Shown piece after piece: positions 26,236-40,399 of a DNA stretch of 64,000 nt. Positions within the stretch are counted from its first letter, which is position 1. The number at the start of each line of letters is the position of its first letter. Under the pieces are notes generated by a model. The model worked only from the letters and a program-made list of their open reading frames with translations, searched no databases and was not told the DNA's origin. The position numbers and the translations under genes were made by a program. Source of the stretch: Myoxocephalus aenaeus (lineage: Eukaryota > Chordata > Actinopteri > Perciformes > Cottidae). The stretch is taken from contig JBAMJR010000031.1 in assembly GCA_038501785.1 (NCBI GenBank), positions 5,974,501 through 6,038,500 on the forward strand. The letters are read 5' to 3'.

Positions 26236-29200
26236 CTGCAGACAAGCATAGAGAGGAAAATGATAATTAAGACATGAAAAATGAAAAACAACTTCAAGCA
26301 AATTGTCATTTACTGATACAGATGAACCATTTGATATACACACTTAATTAAACCAGTGTCATTTTCACTTCCCACTCTAAATCTGTACTGTGAAATTAAT
26401 TCAACACTATTCCACCACCCCATCAATACCAACCAAAAAGGAGGCTGTAAGCAAAGCTTCCTTTGCTCACACTCCACCTCCCACTGCATGATATATACAA
26501 GTGAAAAAACACATACAAACATAAACGCATTAATTTGCTCCCAGTCAGGCGTGCAAATGTGGAGCCCTCCTGCATGACCTCCGGTCAGAGGGTCAAAGGG
26601 CACTGAGAATACTGGCCTTTAAACCTGCTTGACCCAATTTAGTGGTATAATGACCATGCCATGGTATCGACCCTGTGTCACCAAGGTACGGAGCCTCATA
26701 TTAAATGGTTGCACCAAGCTTCCAGGAAAATCCATACACAGGTTGATTAAGTCAAATAACAAAAAAGTAAATGCAGTCGTCTGAGATGCATGCTTCACAT
26801 ATGGAGAAAAATCACTTTGTGCCGTGTAACGAAAAAATTAGTCATGGGGAAGATTGATGAGGACAGGAAGTGCTTGGCTAAACTATACATAAAAGCGCAG
26901 CGTCATTTCATCTGCTAAGAGACAGACTGCAGCGTATTGATGGAGAAGAGGGCAGAAATTAATAAAAGTTTAGGGGAAAGAGAAACACAGCATCTAGGAA
27001 AGAGGTGAGAAGGGGGCTATGTGTCATGACTCTAGTGTTGCATCGTGTGTTTTGGGTTTTGACTGCAAGGAAGCCCAAAGCACGCAGAAAGTGTGTGTGA
27101 AGATGTTAGGGATCCTTCACGAAAATCGGTCCGCTTCTTCCCCCATCTTCTCACCAGACTGAAGATACGACTGGCTTACTCCATGTGGATGGTGAGCAGA
27201 TCAGTGTGCTGCACAAAGACACTTTAAGGTACAGGGTGTCTGAATGTAGAGACAGGCAGAAAACAGCTCTGACAAGCTGAGTTACATGAGTCAGAGAAGG
27301 AGAGGCTGTGATAGACGACACAGTCTGGGCACAGAGGCTGCAGATCATAACACTCCAGTCAGTCTGCTGCTCACCTGAGAGACAAGAGCAGCGCCGCACA
27401 GACCTCCTATCATCCACAACCCTGTCTCCCCTTTTTTTTTCCAGCTCATCCTTGTCTGCTATTTAAACTATTTTTATATTTTTTCCGCTTACTGTTTTCA
27501 TCTCCCTTCCTTTCTGCTTTCACAAGCCCAGAGGCAGCAGTGACAAAGTGTTAACAAAACACAGCCAGGGTTGAGAACCCAGGCCAGGCAGCTAGGACAA
27601 CCAAGAGAAGAAGGCAGGCAGACATGCAGGCAGCGAGGCAGGCTTGCCCCCCAGCCTGTCTAGGCTGCGACCACTGGAATGGAAAAGTGGGGGGATTTGG
27701 TAAAAGGTCAGACAGCCAAGTCTCCCGTTGTTCCCCGTTTCGTTTTCTCCCCGACTGCCGGTCTCTGTGAATTTCTCTCCATCTCCATCTCCCTCCCTAG
27801 GACTAGAAACATGGTTTAAGTGGGGGCTGAGGGTGCGGGGGGTAAGGGAGAAATGAGGATTTAAAGCAGCGTTGGTGGTGGCGGGTGACAAGATCTAACA
27901 TTTGCCAGAGGGTCCAGTCATACACCTCAGCATGGCGGATCTCATCTCACCCCCCCCCCCCCCCCCCCCCCCACCCACTCACACTCCCTCTTCCCAGCGC
28001 TGTGCCCTCCAGCACCCGCCAGCAGCTCATGCTAGCTGGGCACAGCAGGGTCCGCACCGGCCTGAATAGGCAGCCAAGCGTTCCCCTGGCTCACTGCTGA
28101 CACACAGCAAACTGACAACGCGCACAGCCAAAAACACACAACACGCCAACCGCTGCCATACCCACACCAGCCCTCAGCTGCTGCTCCACATGCACGCACA
28201 CACACACATACACACAGAGATAAACAGAAACACACATACAATCCCAGCTAGACACGTCACTCAGCTTTGATGCAAGGACAAGGAGTAGAAAATATACTGA
28301 GAAAAAAAAGATTCATATAGATCAAATTACAAACATGATAACTCTCTTTTCTTGCACACATATACAAATGTATTGCTTGTATAATCCCAGGATTCATGTT
28401 CAGGTAAAAACTGGATTTTTAAATAAATCTATAAACACAATTTAAGAAATGCTGTAAAAAGAAAGAAATCTAATTTTTTTTTGGGTTGTTAATTTTTCTT
28501 TCATCTCTTTAAGTTGAAGAGCTGCAGTCCTGCTGAATGGGCTGATTGCTATTTGTTACAATACAGTTGTCATTTAAGAGCATATGCAAAATACACCACT
28601 AAAATAAGCCGAACACTTGACCACCACAGGATTAAAAAAATATCACCAAGTATTAAAAAGGGTAGCCAAAAGGGGATTCAAGACATGGGATTTTTGTGGG
28701 GGGAGAAATCGAGACACAACCCTTAAATTGTAAGCATTATCCATGGCGGCGCATTACTTCACGAGTGGAAAAGGCAGTGTGAAATTCTACATCACACAAA
28801 TCTAAATCCCAAATCACCGACATTTTACAAGCAGGGAAATCTGTTTTTATATATAATAAGATCTTTCTTGTTATGGCTGTTCATTGACTAACGTAGAATT
28901 CATATCCACGGTAATATCTCAATAATAGCCTATTCATCTGAAGGGAACAAGTGCTTAGCATCAGCAAGCGAGGGGGGAAATACCTAATAAAAAGGGAACA
29001 GTAACAGCGCAAGCAGCTGCACTGAGCCACAAATACACCTAAATATCCTTAACCACATTACAGCTAGAAAAGATTACCACTGTGATGTGTTAAATAAATA
29101 CGGAATTTAATGTGATGCACTTATATCACTATCTCTCTCGCCCCAAGTGCAGTACTTTGTTATTTAGTGCCTGGTGATGATGCTCTCTCACACACGTGCA

Positions 29201-29440
29201 CACACATGCACACAAACACATATACGATACGCAAACACACACGTATACACACACGTATACACACACACACACAGCAGTGGGGTTTTGGAGCCGTCTCACA
29301 GACACAGCTAGAGACGATTTACAGAGATGAGTAGAGCTTCGAGTGTCATGAAGGCTGGGAGCACAGCGCACAGCTCTGGCTGTCTGGATGACACCAATGT
29401 GTCTGGGAGCTGACGGCCTGACATGGGTTTACGTGTCATA

Positions 29441-29484
<44 letters not shown>

Positions 29485-32181
29485 AACACACTCGAAGTAA
29501 CACAGGGAGGTAAACAAGGACTGCTTGAAGACAGTGTTTCATAATAAGTGTTAGTAATTTCTTTATTAATCCTAAAAACAGCAAAATCAAAATAATGACA
29601 CATGAAGCCGACACAGATATTGTGACTATTTGTAAAAAAAAAAATAAGTAGGGCAGAAAAGAATCTGAAAGAAATGTATTTATTTAAGAAAAGCTTCTCT
29701 CTTCTCAAGATCCTCAGAACTGTCAAATTGATTTCACAGGCCCCAGAATCCCATGTGGCAGGCCTCTGCCCTTTCTCTCCCAAGCTCTACTTCCATGACG
29801 ACACTTCACCTTTAACCTTGTGCTCCAGAGGGCGCGACCCCATCCTCTGTGAACACAAACCAGCCCAATCAGAATGCTCCGCTCGCTGACAAAAACACCC
29901 AAAGGCCTCTGCTCCTATGACAGTGTGTGACATCAGGTCAGATTCCTTTAGCATAACAACTACCACTATGGCCTTGTGAGAGGATTCTGTCTTTGTCAGC
30001 ACAAAACACCCATCACAATCCTCAGAGAAAAAGTCAGATTTAAGAAAAAGAAAAAAGAAAAAAAAGGGGGAGAGAAAAGGTCTGATTTCAACCAAGAGGG
30101 CCAGAGAAGCAAAGAGAAAGTCTACTCTTCTGGAAATAGAACAACTTAAGGTTTTCCCTATAGCATCTCATCACTGTCTCAGAAGTGACAGGACATGGAG
30201 ATTGTTGCAGAATTATTAAGCCACCCAGAAAATTGAAAAATATCCCTCAAGTACAGTTATGTTCAGGGAAGTCTTAATGATGTATATGAGGGCTAACCGA
30301 GGCATTATTCCAAGTATCCCCTGGGTACACCAGGCTCCCTGACCCAACTGCCAACATGTGGCCGTTCCCCCAGAGTAGGATTTCTAGAGGGATCAGGGGG
30401 ACATTTCTCACACAAGAGAATATTTTGGTTTGAATTACCTCTGTTCTCTGGCCTGCAACATAAAATGGAAAAATAACTTGCCTAGGCAGGCATTGCCCCT
30501 AGCATTTGTTACCTTCTCTCCAGCAACACTCTCATTCCCATCCCCTCAAACGCCCCCCCCCACCCCCTTCCCCTCCGACCACAAGAAGTGCTTCGGAAAC
30601 CAGACACAAATCAGAACATGGGAAGTGATTTAGTGCCTCCTTCATAACTCACAACCATGTCCAGGACCTGTCCAGCGTGTCGTCCAACTCGGTGACATAT
30701 TGATCTACTTCGCTGTCTCTATTTTGTTTCAGCACAGTGCTGCAACACTTTGCTTTTTGTGTTTTCACCTTTTTGGAAAAGGTCAACCACATGTGAAAAC
30801 AGTGGCAATTTTGAGGTTAGATGCACATGCATGCTAGAGTCTAAATAGTAGAAGTTATTAATTCTGTTCCACGAACTGCAAAAGTGTAAACAGATTAGGG
30901 ATAGGACGATAGACACACTCACTAAATTGATCTTGGTGGCTTTGCATTGCCCAAATAATCAGGAATAAGAATGACTTGAAAAAAACTGTCTAGCTCGTTA
31001 TCATAGAGAAGGATATTTAAAAAAATACAGGTATTATCATTTAAGAAAGAACAGACACACAATGTCTTTAAAAAAACAAAAAATATTCACACTTTACTTA
31101 TCAAAAGGGCCTCATCATTTGCTTGTTTTCCACTGATAAGGATGTCCACTAAAGAAAGATGCGTGTCCGATCTGTGATGCAATAAAAAAATATGTTTCTT
31201 ACCAAAATGTAAGATAAAGTGATTCCAGTAAATGTAGTGCCCTTTTAAGAGTTTTACACATATTTTGATGATTATTTGTATAATATTATGAATCGCAATA
31301 ATTTTGGCTTGGATAATTGTGAAATTAAATGTTCAAACCGTCCCATGCCCAAAAAAAGATTATTTGAATCTAAGTAATTTATACAATTTATAAATGATAT
31401 TCTCTATTTTTTTTTGCTGTTCTGTGTAAAACTAGCATGGAACTGATGGAAAAACATGTTTAGATTAAATTATTTTCTCTTCCATAAATGCAAAGCTATT
31501 ACCCGGTCACTCGCCTATTAACGAAACTACAGATGTTCTCTGAAAAAGAACACCATCTCTTTTACTTTCTCTTTCACTCCATCAGCCTCTACTTGTGTCA
31601 CCCAGGAGAAACAGCACCAGTGTCATAACCCATTTGTCAAGTGCTCAATACAAATTAAAGGCGCCTGACGACTACCTGTACGGCTAATAACATAAATACT
31701 GCTGGCGGAGTGACAACAGTTAAACCTCTGAAGACACACACACACACACACCTTTTAAAAGCTGTACTTGTATCCCAGGCAACATATGAACCACTGAAAC
31801 CTTTCAGTAGCTTCTTTTTTTTCTGTTTTGGCAGTCATTCAACAAGACAGTGGACATTTGGAGGCTCGTCACATACATCCACGATCGAAGTTCTGAAAAT
31901 CCTCGTTCTATGCATCTCCCAGATAAACTCATCTTTCCATTCCCTGCTGCATCCAAGGAGAATATTTACCACATGCTGAGACAAGTTTTATTTTATTCTA
32001 ACACCCTTCCCCGGGGAAAACAAAACACCGGATGAGCTGCTATTTTGAAGAGTTGAAAATCCAGCAAGGCCTGACACCTTTGTTCATCTTTTTCTCTCTT
32101 CATCAGTCACAAACACGCTTCTTTAATAGGCTTCCTTTGACTGTCACTAGTGCTCAATGTCTTGCAAAAAGCCCGAGAACA

Positions 32182-32230
<49 letters not shown>

Positions 32231-32232
32231 AT

Positions 32233-32271
<39 letters not shown>

Positions 32272-35200
32272 TGCTGTCTTAAATTCCAGACGCTTTAAAT
32301 GCATGATAGGTGCTTTTCAGTCCTGCGCTATTTACAAGTCAAGTAAACTCTTAAATATTTTCAACACATTAGTATTAAGTGTGCGTGTTCCACCGAGCGA
32401 GACACCTGAGATCGGGGGCTGAAGCCGTGAGTCTGACACAGAGTCTAAATAAATCAAACGTTATGTCTACACCTGACAAATCCACACTATCTAGTTGCAG
32501 TGTCTACAAACCTGCCCTTCGTCACACACTCTCGTGCATACCAGCACACACATGCATAAAATCACGAACATACGGCGAGAGCAGAAATATAACATCACAG
32601 GAAAATTATTTCTGTGTCCACACCAGGGAGGTGTTGGTTCAGGAGGACGTTAGCTTCTAAACTAACATTTGAATCATGTATTTATGTTGCTGTTCTGTGT
32701 AGCTCCCATCAACCCGTCAATAACCAAGTCAACTTAAAGGAGTTGCCTGAGGATGAATTATGACTTTTGGAAACAATATTACCCAGGCTAATTGCTATGA
32801 TTATCATAATGATTATCATTACTGCAGTATAGGAGTGTGCGGGGGGGGGGGGGGGGGGGGGGGGGGGGGCTTACTGGATGTGTGTTGTAAAAAGTCAATA
32901 TGAAACACCTTGTAATGACAGGTAAAGAACATAGACTGCCCCGAGCTGTTTTCCACATTCAAGCATGTGCCAATCACTTTCTACTTTTTTTAGAAAAAGG
33001 AAATAGAAATTACTGGTGTGATTTGTGGGGTTGTTGTCGTACTGAAATGTCAAAGGCAGGTAGTCTCACAGGATTGTTCTCCATCGTGGAATATCAATAC
33101 GCTCTTTCAGTGGATTTAAGTGCTTTCTAGTAGGTGTGATAAGACGCAAGTTCCCTCTTTTCAAACCTGTCAAAGTCAGAGCGAAAGAGATTTGATCATG
33201 ATTAGAGCTGTTTATGGGCAGATTATTGAGAGTGAAGAGTGAAACTATTCCACAGGGTCAACTATGACATTTTTAACTGTGCTGATAAAAAAAAAAAAAA
33301 GTAAGTGTGTGTGTGTGTGGGGCAAAAAGTAAAAATAACTGAATCGCTTCCTACGCCTGCTGGTTGCCTGTTATCAAGGCTGTACATGAGTTTCCAAATA
33401 AACGGTCGGCTTCTGGCTAAGATACCCTGAAGAGAAGGGAAGAGGAAGAGCGCAAAAGAAATATGAAAAAAGGGGAAATGGTATTAACTGACACCGTACA
33501 AGGAAAGGTTGCTCGTATACAGCTCTACAGCTTTGCCTCTGTGGGAGCACAAGAAGCGGACTTGCACAAAAGACTCTGCAGGCCGTGAGCTGACAGCGGC
33601 AGGTAGAAATGTGCCTTGGTGAAAAACTTGAGCTACATGCTGTCACAAAGAGAGGAGGCCAAACATGGGGTCCAAAGGGGGTCCTTACTGCAGCACGCAT
33701 CACTTTGAACAAGCACACAGGGAGCACAGGGAGGTGTGCTGGGATCCACTGAACAGACATCAGCTCTGAGAGCAAAGTTCCTCTACAAATAAGCTCAGTT
33801 CCACCTATATTGGCTACTTGTGTGCACGTTCAAACGCTCAAGGCTAAATATGAAATTTCTTCTTCGAATCGTGGCAAGATGTGTGGCTCCTGCAGTCTCT
33901 CTTGCTTTTAGCGCTAACACAAACACACCTGGCAACAAAGTGATCTGGGGTCCCTCTGAAGTTTCACACAATGTCACCTTGAGCACTTATAGTGAAAAAG
34001 GCACAGAGCGATGAAAACATTAACCAAATACTACCAAACTGACCCTTGACCTCCCAGCTTTTTTTACTTTAACTGCAATCAACTCATCTGAAGCAAACTG
34101 CTCTGCATCACCAAAGTACACACAACACCGTAAGTCACGTGTTTAAATGATCTCGCAGTAAAAGTTCACGTCCTAAACAGCAATACGATTTATTTTTTTA
34201 AACACTAAAAGAAATTTTGACCTGCGTACTCAGCTCAAAATCTTAACTCGTCAGAAACAGATAATTTCATATTTTTAGTAATATTGAATGAGAAAGCGCT
34301 CAAAGTTCTGATTATAATTACAATGAATTTAATTGAAATGCATTTTCAATTAGATTGTAGTCAAAATAAATTTTTGTGAATAAATAACCTGATATCATGC
34401 TAATTGTTTAATAATTTAAATACTTTATGCATAGTTCAACAACACTCCTGAGAGACCAAAAAAATGCAAATGGGAAAAGGAGTTGGACAGGTCATATCAA
34501 CTTTAGAAAACTGATTTCCCTATATTTAATATCTCATATAACTGTTAAGAAAACGTTCACTGGAAAAGAATATCGTAAGTTATTATGAGTGGGAAACAAA
34601 TATTTGCACCGTCGCTGGAATGACATCACATTTTCTCCTCATGAAAATGATAATCTTAAGAATTTTCTTTTCTTTGCAAGTTACATTTAGTTAATGCCAA
34701 CAGTCTTACAAATCGGCCTGATTTATTTCAAATTAGTGTCACTGACATTATTTCCCAATGTGTAGAATGTAGTTCACAACACTGAGGACGAGAATGAGTG
34801 GTAGAGGTGGATAATCTTTGCAATGTGAAAAGCCTGTGGGATGCTTGCTCTTATGGAACTACTCTGTGGGCTATGACTTATCTTAAATTATAATGTTATT
34901 TTGCTCCCTTCTGTGTAGCCTAAGCATCAGATTCAATCTCGAAATCCCCCTCCCCTCCCAAATACACCTCCACCCTTTTTTTCATCTTTGCTGTCTGAAG
35001 CACTCAAATGAGAAACTGTCAGGAGCCGTGATTTGTGCTAACTAGCTATCGATCGCTCCAGAGCTGCATGCCTCCTGTCCATGCAGGGAGGGCTGAAAGA
35101 GGAGAGAAGAGTGGAGAGAAGGAGACAGGAGATAGAAGAAGAGAGGGGAGAGGTAATGAGAGCAGCAATTTCACTATTCTGCCTTTAAATACCTACAGAT

Positions 35201-35437
35201 TTTTCTGAAGTTATTTTATTAAAATGTGCCATCAGCCCAAGATAAATTAAAACAGAGAGCAACAGGGTGACTGTGGCTGACTGCTTATCAGAGTTGGGTT
35301 TCCGACTCAAAATAATACTCATTAATCAATATCCAAAGTGATTAAATTAGGCTACTTATCATCTCCTGGCATCAGTAGGCTTCTTTCACTTTTGACACCT
35401 TATATGCTCCGTTTTATTCTGTTTTTTGTTGTTGTTG

Positions 35438-35501
<64 letters not shown>

Positions 35502-38500
35502 TCGTGGGAAGACATAATAAGTAATTTGTCTTCTAGTTTAGCTGAGGACTGTGAGCACCATTTGTGAGGAAAACAAATACCTGCCTGAAGTGAAATGTGC
35601 TTGTTTTCATCATTCTGGCTCAAATTTAAATATAGCCTATAAACACTACTTGTTATTTTTCTGTTGATTTATAATTGGGGTGAACGGTGATATTAGTCAC
35701 ATCTGTGTAAACGGCCAGTTACAGTGGTCCCCGAAGTAATGGCATTGGTGTTAGTACCGACATCCTGTGCTCAGTCTCGTATAAACAGTGCGCCTGACTC
35801 CGCGCGGTGCGCGCCCCCGCGACTCTGCACCCGCAATGATCAGAACAAAGAGGCGCTCGAGACGCGCGAGGCGAAATCCACATTTATATACATATTATTA
35901 TATATCCACAACCTTTTCTCTAGGTTAACCCTGACAATGGTTTTCTTATGCAGCAACATCAACCATTTATGTCTGCTGCTTTAATTGGAAATTATTTGGA
36001 AATAGCCAACGTAAAAAAAAAAATAACGAAGAAAAGATTAAAACAAAAAAATAAATAAGGCATAAATAGATAAAACCAACATATTTTAATAGATAACTTG
36101 CCTAATTATCCAATTATAATGCACAATAATTTATTCAAATTGTTTTTATTACGATTAAAGCATACACAATATAAATAAAACAATATAATAATAAAGTATT
36201 ATTATTAACAACATTAATATTATCATTACTATAATAATAATAATAATAATAATAGGAAGAATAATAAAAACAGTAAAACATGACAACCATATAATAACCA
36301 TCAAGCTGCGGACTCCAATATCTCCGTCTAGTTAAAAAACTGCCTCTGTTACTTTAGGCCAGAACATTTTACATTTTCTTTGAGAAACTTTGCTTTGTAA
36401 AGACTCTTAAATTACTGCCAACATATCTGTACACTACATACATATGTTATGATGATACATAATTTGCCAATGACAAAAGAGACTGATGAATAATAAACTG
36501 CTTACCAACAATCAATTTAAAACTAGATACTAAAAAGTATTAAAAGGTCTCTAAATTAAATATTTCCCACGGAAAATAAAATTGGAATTGAATAGCTGTA
36601 TTCATTTCACCATGCTATCTAATCCTTGGAATCCTGTCCTGCCAATCTAAAGTCAATCCACTTTCACCAGCTCTGTATTATCCCATGGTAATAACAAAAA
36701 CAAACACGTAACGAGGGAAGGGAAACCCCGCTGCGCAAACGCATATCCTCAAAAAGCTATTAATCTTCTCAATGTAGTTGTTCACCCTGAAAATCGAGAT
36801 AAAGAGCCTCAGGAAATGTTTACTTTACTTGAGCTGTTCTTTTGAAGTGCCTATACAATGAAGATACGTATAAAAAATGCATTGTCGTTGGGTACGAGGT
36901 TTACTTTGTTCAGTCAGATGCATTTAAAATTGCTCCACGCTGAAAATATATATTTTTTTACATTCTTCAAAACGGACCCAATTTAACAAGAGAAATGTCG
37001 CATGAATCTTCTTTTTTATTTTCTTTGTAAAGACTTCAATGGCGTTACCATTAAATGTATTCCTTCTGTAGACTAAACCTCTGAAATGCAAAGACTTAAA
37101 CAGAGTCGGCTGCTTTCTGGCGGCACAATATGGACAAAAGGTCTTCTATTGTCAGTGTTACCAGAGCATTTGACCTATTGTGTGATGTTACACTGCATTT
37201 CAGATAAAATAAATAGCATTTTAAAAAGGAAGAAAATGTCAAATATAAACTAATTTATTGAGCAAAATTGATCAGTAAGTGAAGCCTGTGTTACATGTGT
37301 GAGAGTGAGCGTGAGACACAGAAGATGAGCGAAAAAGAAGGAAAAGTGGGTAAAATATGAGAAAAAGAAACAAAACTGTTTTATTTACCTTCTTTGCTGT
37401 TGTTTTGGACTTTGTTCTTTTCCCATGGTCCCATGGCCTTGTCATCCTCTGACCCGTCCATCATGGCCTTGTCACTGGGCACGTACCAGGTGGCGTGCTG
37501 CTCTGCCATAAGGGTGTCAAGGTCAATAGTGCCCATTGAGCCCTTCCCAGCATCAGGACTGCAGCTTGCCAGCTCATTGTCTCCATTCTGTGAGGGACAG
37601 TCACCATTCTTTTTGCCATTTTTTATGGCCAGGGGCTGGTCCTCAGAGATACTGAATTGCTGCCGCTGTAGCTGGATCTGGGCCTGAAGAATCTCCAGAG
37701 GATGGATTTCTTCCTGGCCAGAGGTGCTGGATGGGGTGCGTACCTGCTCCCCCCCAGGGGTGCCTGGGTGGCTCACACCGCTGGCCCCCGTGGCCCCCCC
37801 AGCATTCTGTCCATAGCTGTCTGGCGTCGAGGTAGTGTGATTGTTAATGCCCATGGCTAGGGGCTTCTGTCCGTTCATCAACCCGTGGTCACTCCTCTGC
37901 ATTTTAGGGGAGCCGGTCATCATAGGGCTGCGATTAGGCTTGGCGGCAGAGGGGCCTCCTGCATCTGAGCTGGAGGACACCTCGTCCTCGTTGCCGTAGT
38001 GGGTGCTGACATCGTCAGGAAAGTCCACTCGTGGTGAGCTGCTGTCAGACTTGGCGACACTTTGAATGCCACTGTCCAAGGAAGACATCAAATCGGCCTG
38101 GTCCCCCAACATTAGGTCGCCTCCTTTCCCCCAAGAGGGTGATTGGAGGTGTTTCTCGTGGGGTGTACCCCCACCCCTCTCCCCAACACCAGCAGAGGGG
38201 GTCTGCTGGCCTGGACTTACAACAGGGTTAGCATTGTCAGGGGAAAAAAAAATTCCAGGGCTCACATGTCCACTGTCTCTTTTTCTCCTGCCTCTCCCTC
38301 TCCCACTCCCTGTTGTTGCTTTCCCCTCACTGCATGGGGTAGCGTCCATGTTGTAATTTGGGGAGAGGGCACTGGCTTCCCCCTGCACCGTCTGGCTTTG
38401 ACTTGTAGGCTTAGAGTTGCTATTCCCAGTGCCAGGCATCTGGCTGTTCTGGGAAGTGCTGCTCTGAAAATATTCAGGTCCAGCACTGCCAGTCCCATTA

Positions 38501-40368
38501 GATGTGTTGCTATTAATGTCCTGCTCTGTCTGACTCAGTTTTCGCTTGCCCTCATTTTGGTTCTTCTTGTTGAATGTTACGTTAAGATTGGGGGCCCCAA
38601 GGCTAGCGATCATGTTCTGGCAGGCCGTGGAAAGGGCCGCCAGGCAGCTCTGGCCAAAAACACTGTCTTTAGCACTGGTTTTGCTGAAGTTCCCAAGGGA
38701 CAGAGCTCCAAGCTTACTAACAGACGACCGCTGGCCTGGGGGAAACTCTGACTGAGGAGGGTAGCTCCCTGGTGAGGTGTTCACCCCCTGGGGAGCACTG
38801 TGTGCAGGCCCTTGACGGTTAGCCCCCCCATAGGGAAATGTTGGCTGTGCTCCCATTGGAGGTGCAGGGAAGTCAGCTGGCCGCCTCTCTGCTGGGGCAT
38901 TTGGATGGCCTGCCCCTGCTCCTGGAGACTGCATTTGTGAAAGGTTGCCCATGTTGCCGCTGAATTGTGAGTGCATACCTGGAGAATGGAGAGCCTGTAC
39001 ATGCCCATCTCCTGGTATTCTCATGGGCTCCTGCATGCCCATGCCTGGTCTAAAAATCATTCCAGCTCCGTTTTGCTGTAGCCCTATGTCATGGGGCCCC
39101 GACTCATTACCCGCTCCACCCATACGCCGTGACATCATCTCCCCTGGTGGGTGGGACCCTTGGAACCAGGAGTTCTCCTGAGTTACATGAGGATTTTGTC
39201 CATCAATGTTGGGCATCCTGCCAGCATTCTCCCTGTCAAAGTTGGGCTGAGGCATGTTCCCGACTGGGCCTCCGTGAGTCATTGGGCCAGGAGGTACATC
39301 GCCGTGGTGACCAAGCTGCTGCAGACTGGGCTGCCTCATCCTCTGCTGCTGGTTGCGCGAGGCCATTTGTTTGATCATCATGGCTGCGTTCTGCCGCTGC
39401 TGCAGAGACTGCTGCTCGGGCCCTGGATGCTGCAGGGGACCTGGTGGGAAACCTTCACTCACAGGTGGGGTGAACTCACCAGGCAGGCCGGTGTAGGCAG
39501 AGGGGGAGAGGTGGTTATCCATTCCACCACACCAGCCTTCACCGCCATGTGCATTAGGAAAGTCAAATCTAGGCCTCTTCGCCATGTTCATATAAGGAGA
39601 GTCAAAGTGTTGCAGCCTCTGATTTGGCGGTTGTTGGGAGGGAGGAGGAGCTGGCTGTTGCATATTAAACATGGGGTCCCCATAGGGGTTCAGACCCCTA
39701 TTTTCCAGTCTATGAATGGGATATTCAAACTGGTTGTGTTGGCCAGGCACCATGACCCCTCCATCCAGAATGTTAGGGTTAGTCGAGCCAGGCTCAGCCT
39801 GAGGGGGTCGGGGGAGGCCAGGGGGACATGCATTTTGTCTGGCTATCAAGCCAGCTTGTTGCTGCTGCTGCTGCATGAGAGGATGCCTTGCATTGACCCC
39901 CGGCTCCATTCCCACGGGCACCTTCCGGCCATTTCCAAAACGTTCAAAAAACACTCCATGCTGAGGCTGCTGGGGCTGGGGCGGCGGCGGGTGTCCCTTA
40001 GAGATGCCTGGCATACCTGGTGTCCGTGGCATGCCAGGGTTCCCTGGGAAATTCCCACTGGGAACTGGCCTTCCTGGCCCAAAATGGGGTAACTGAGATT
40101 CTGATTCTGATGGGGAAAATACATGAACATCAAAATGTCCAGATGGAGGCTCACTTGGGAAGTTATACTCTAATCCCTCTACAGCTCCCTGGTTGGGCAT
40201 CCGCCGAGACTCTAGGCTATGAGACTCGGAGGAGGAGGATGAGGAGGATGGGAGACCATGGAAGGATGCTGCTCTGTTAGGCGACTGGTCCAGGGGTAGA
40301 CAGGGAGCAGGGACAGCGTGGCTGCCACTGGGAGGACCGTGATGTTGAAAGTCAGGCATGTTACCAGG

Positions 40369-40399
<31 letters not shown>

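Larger units (their letters stand above)
26236..37388 (-). other. mn1: mn1 intron 1 (11.15 kb, phase 1)
   Basis: This single intron separates the giant first exon from the short last exon, as in mammals. I see no additional coding exon in it. It contains homopolymer tracts (C23, G29), several CA/GT arrays, a CpG-dense patch at 35780-35880, and a repeat-poor stretch at 34780-35430 that is a candidate conserved non-coding element. From 35980 to 37380 it is strongly AT-rich with ATA trinucleotide repeats. Confidence 0.85.

Noticed and set aside
26021..26270. Ser-rich and Pro/Ala-rich plus-strand frames over mn1 exon 2
   Set aside because: They are the antisense and shifted readings of the GC-rich repeat that codes the Ala/Gly tract. 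The minus-strand frame is the one with the MN1 tail.
39151..40092. 313-codon frame on the plus strand opposite mn1 exon 1
   Set aside because: It is antisense to a proven coding exon with strongly biased Pro/Gly/Gln codons, which suppresses stops on the other strand. No domain is recognisable. The 202-codon frame at 38143-38751 is of the same kind.
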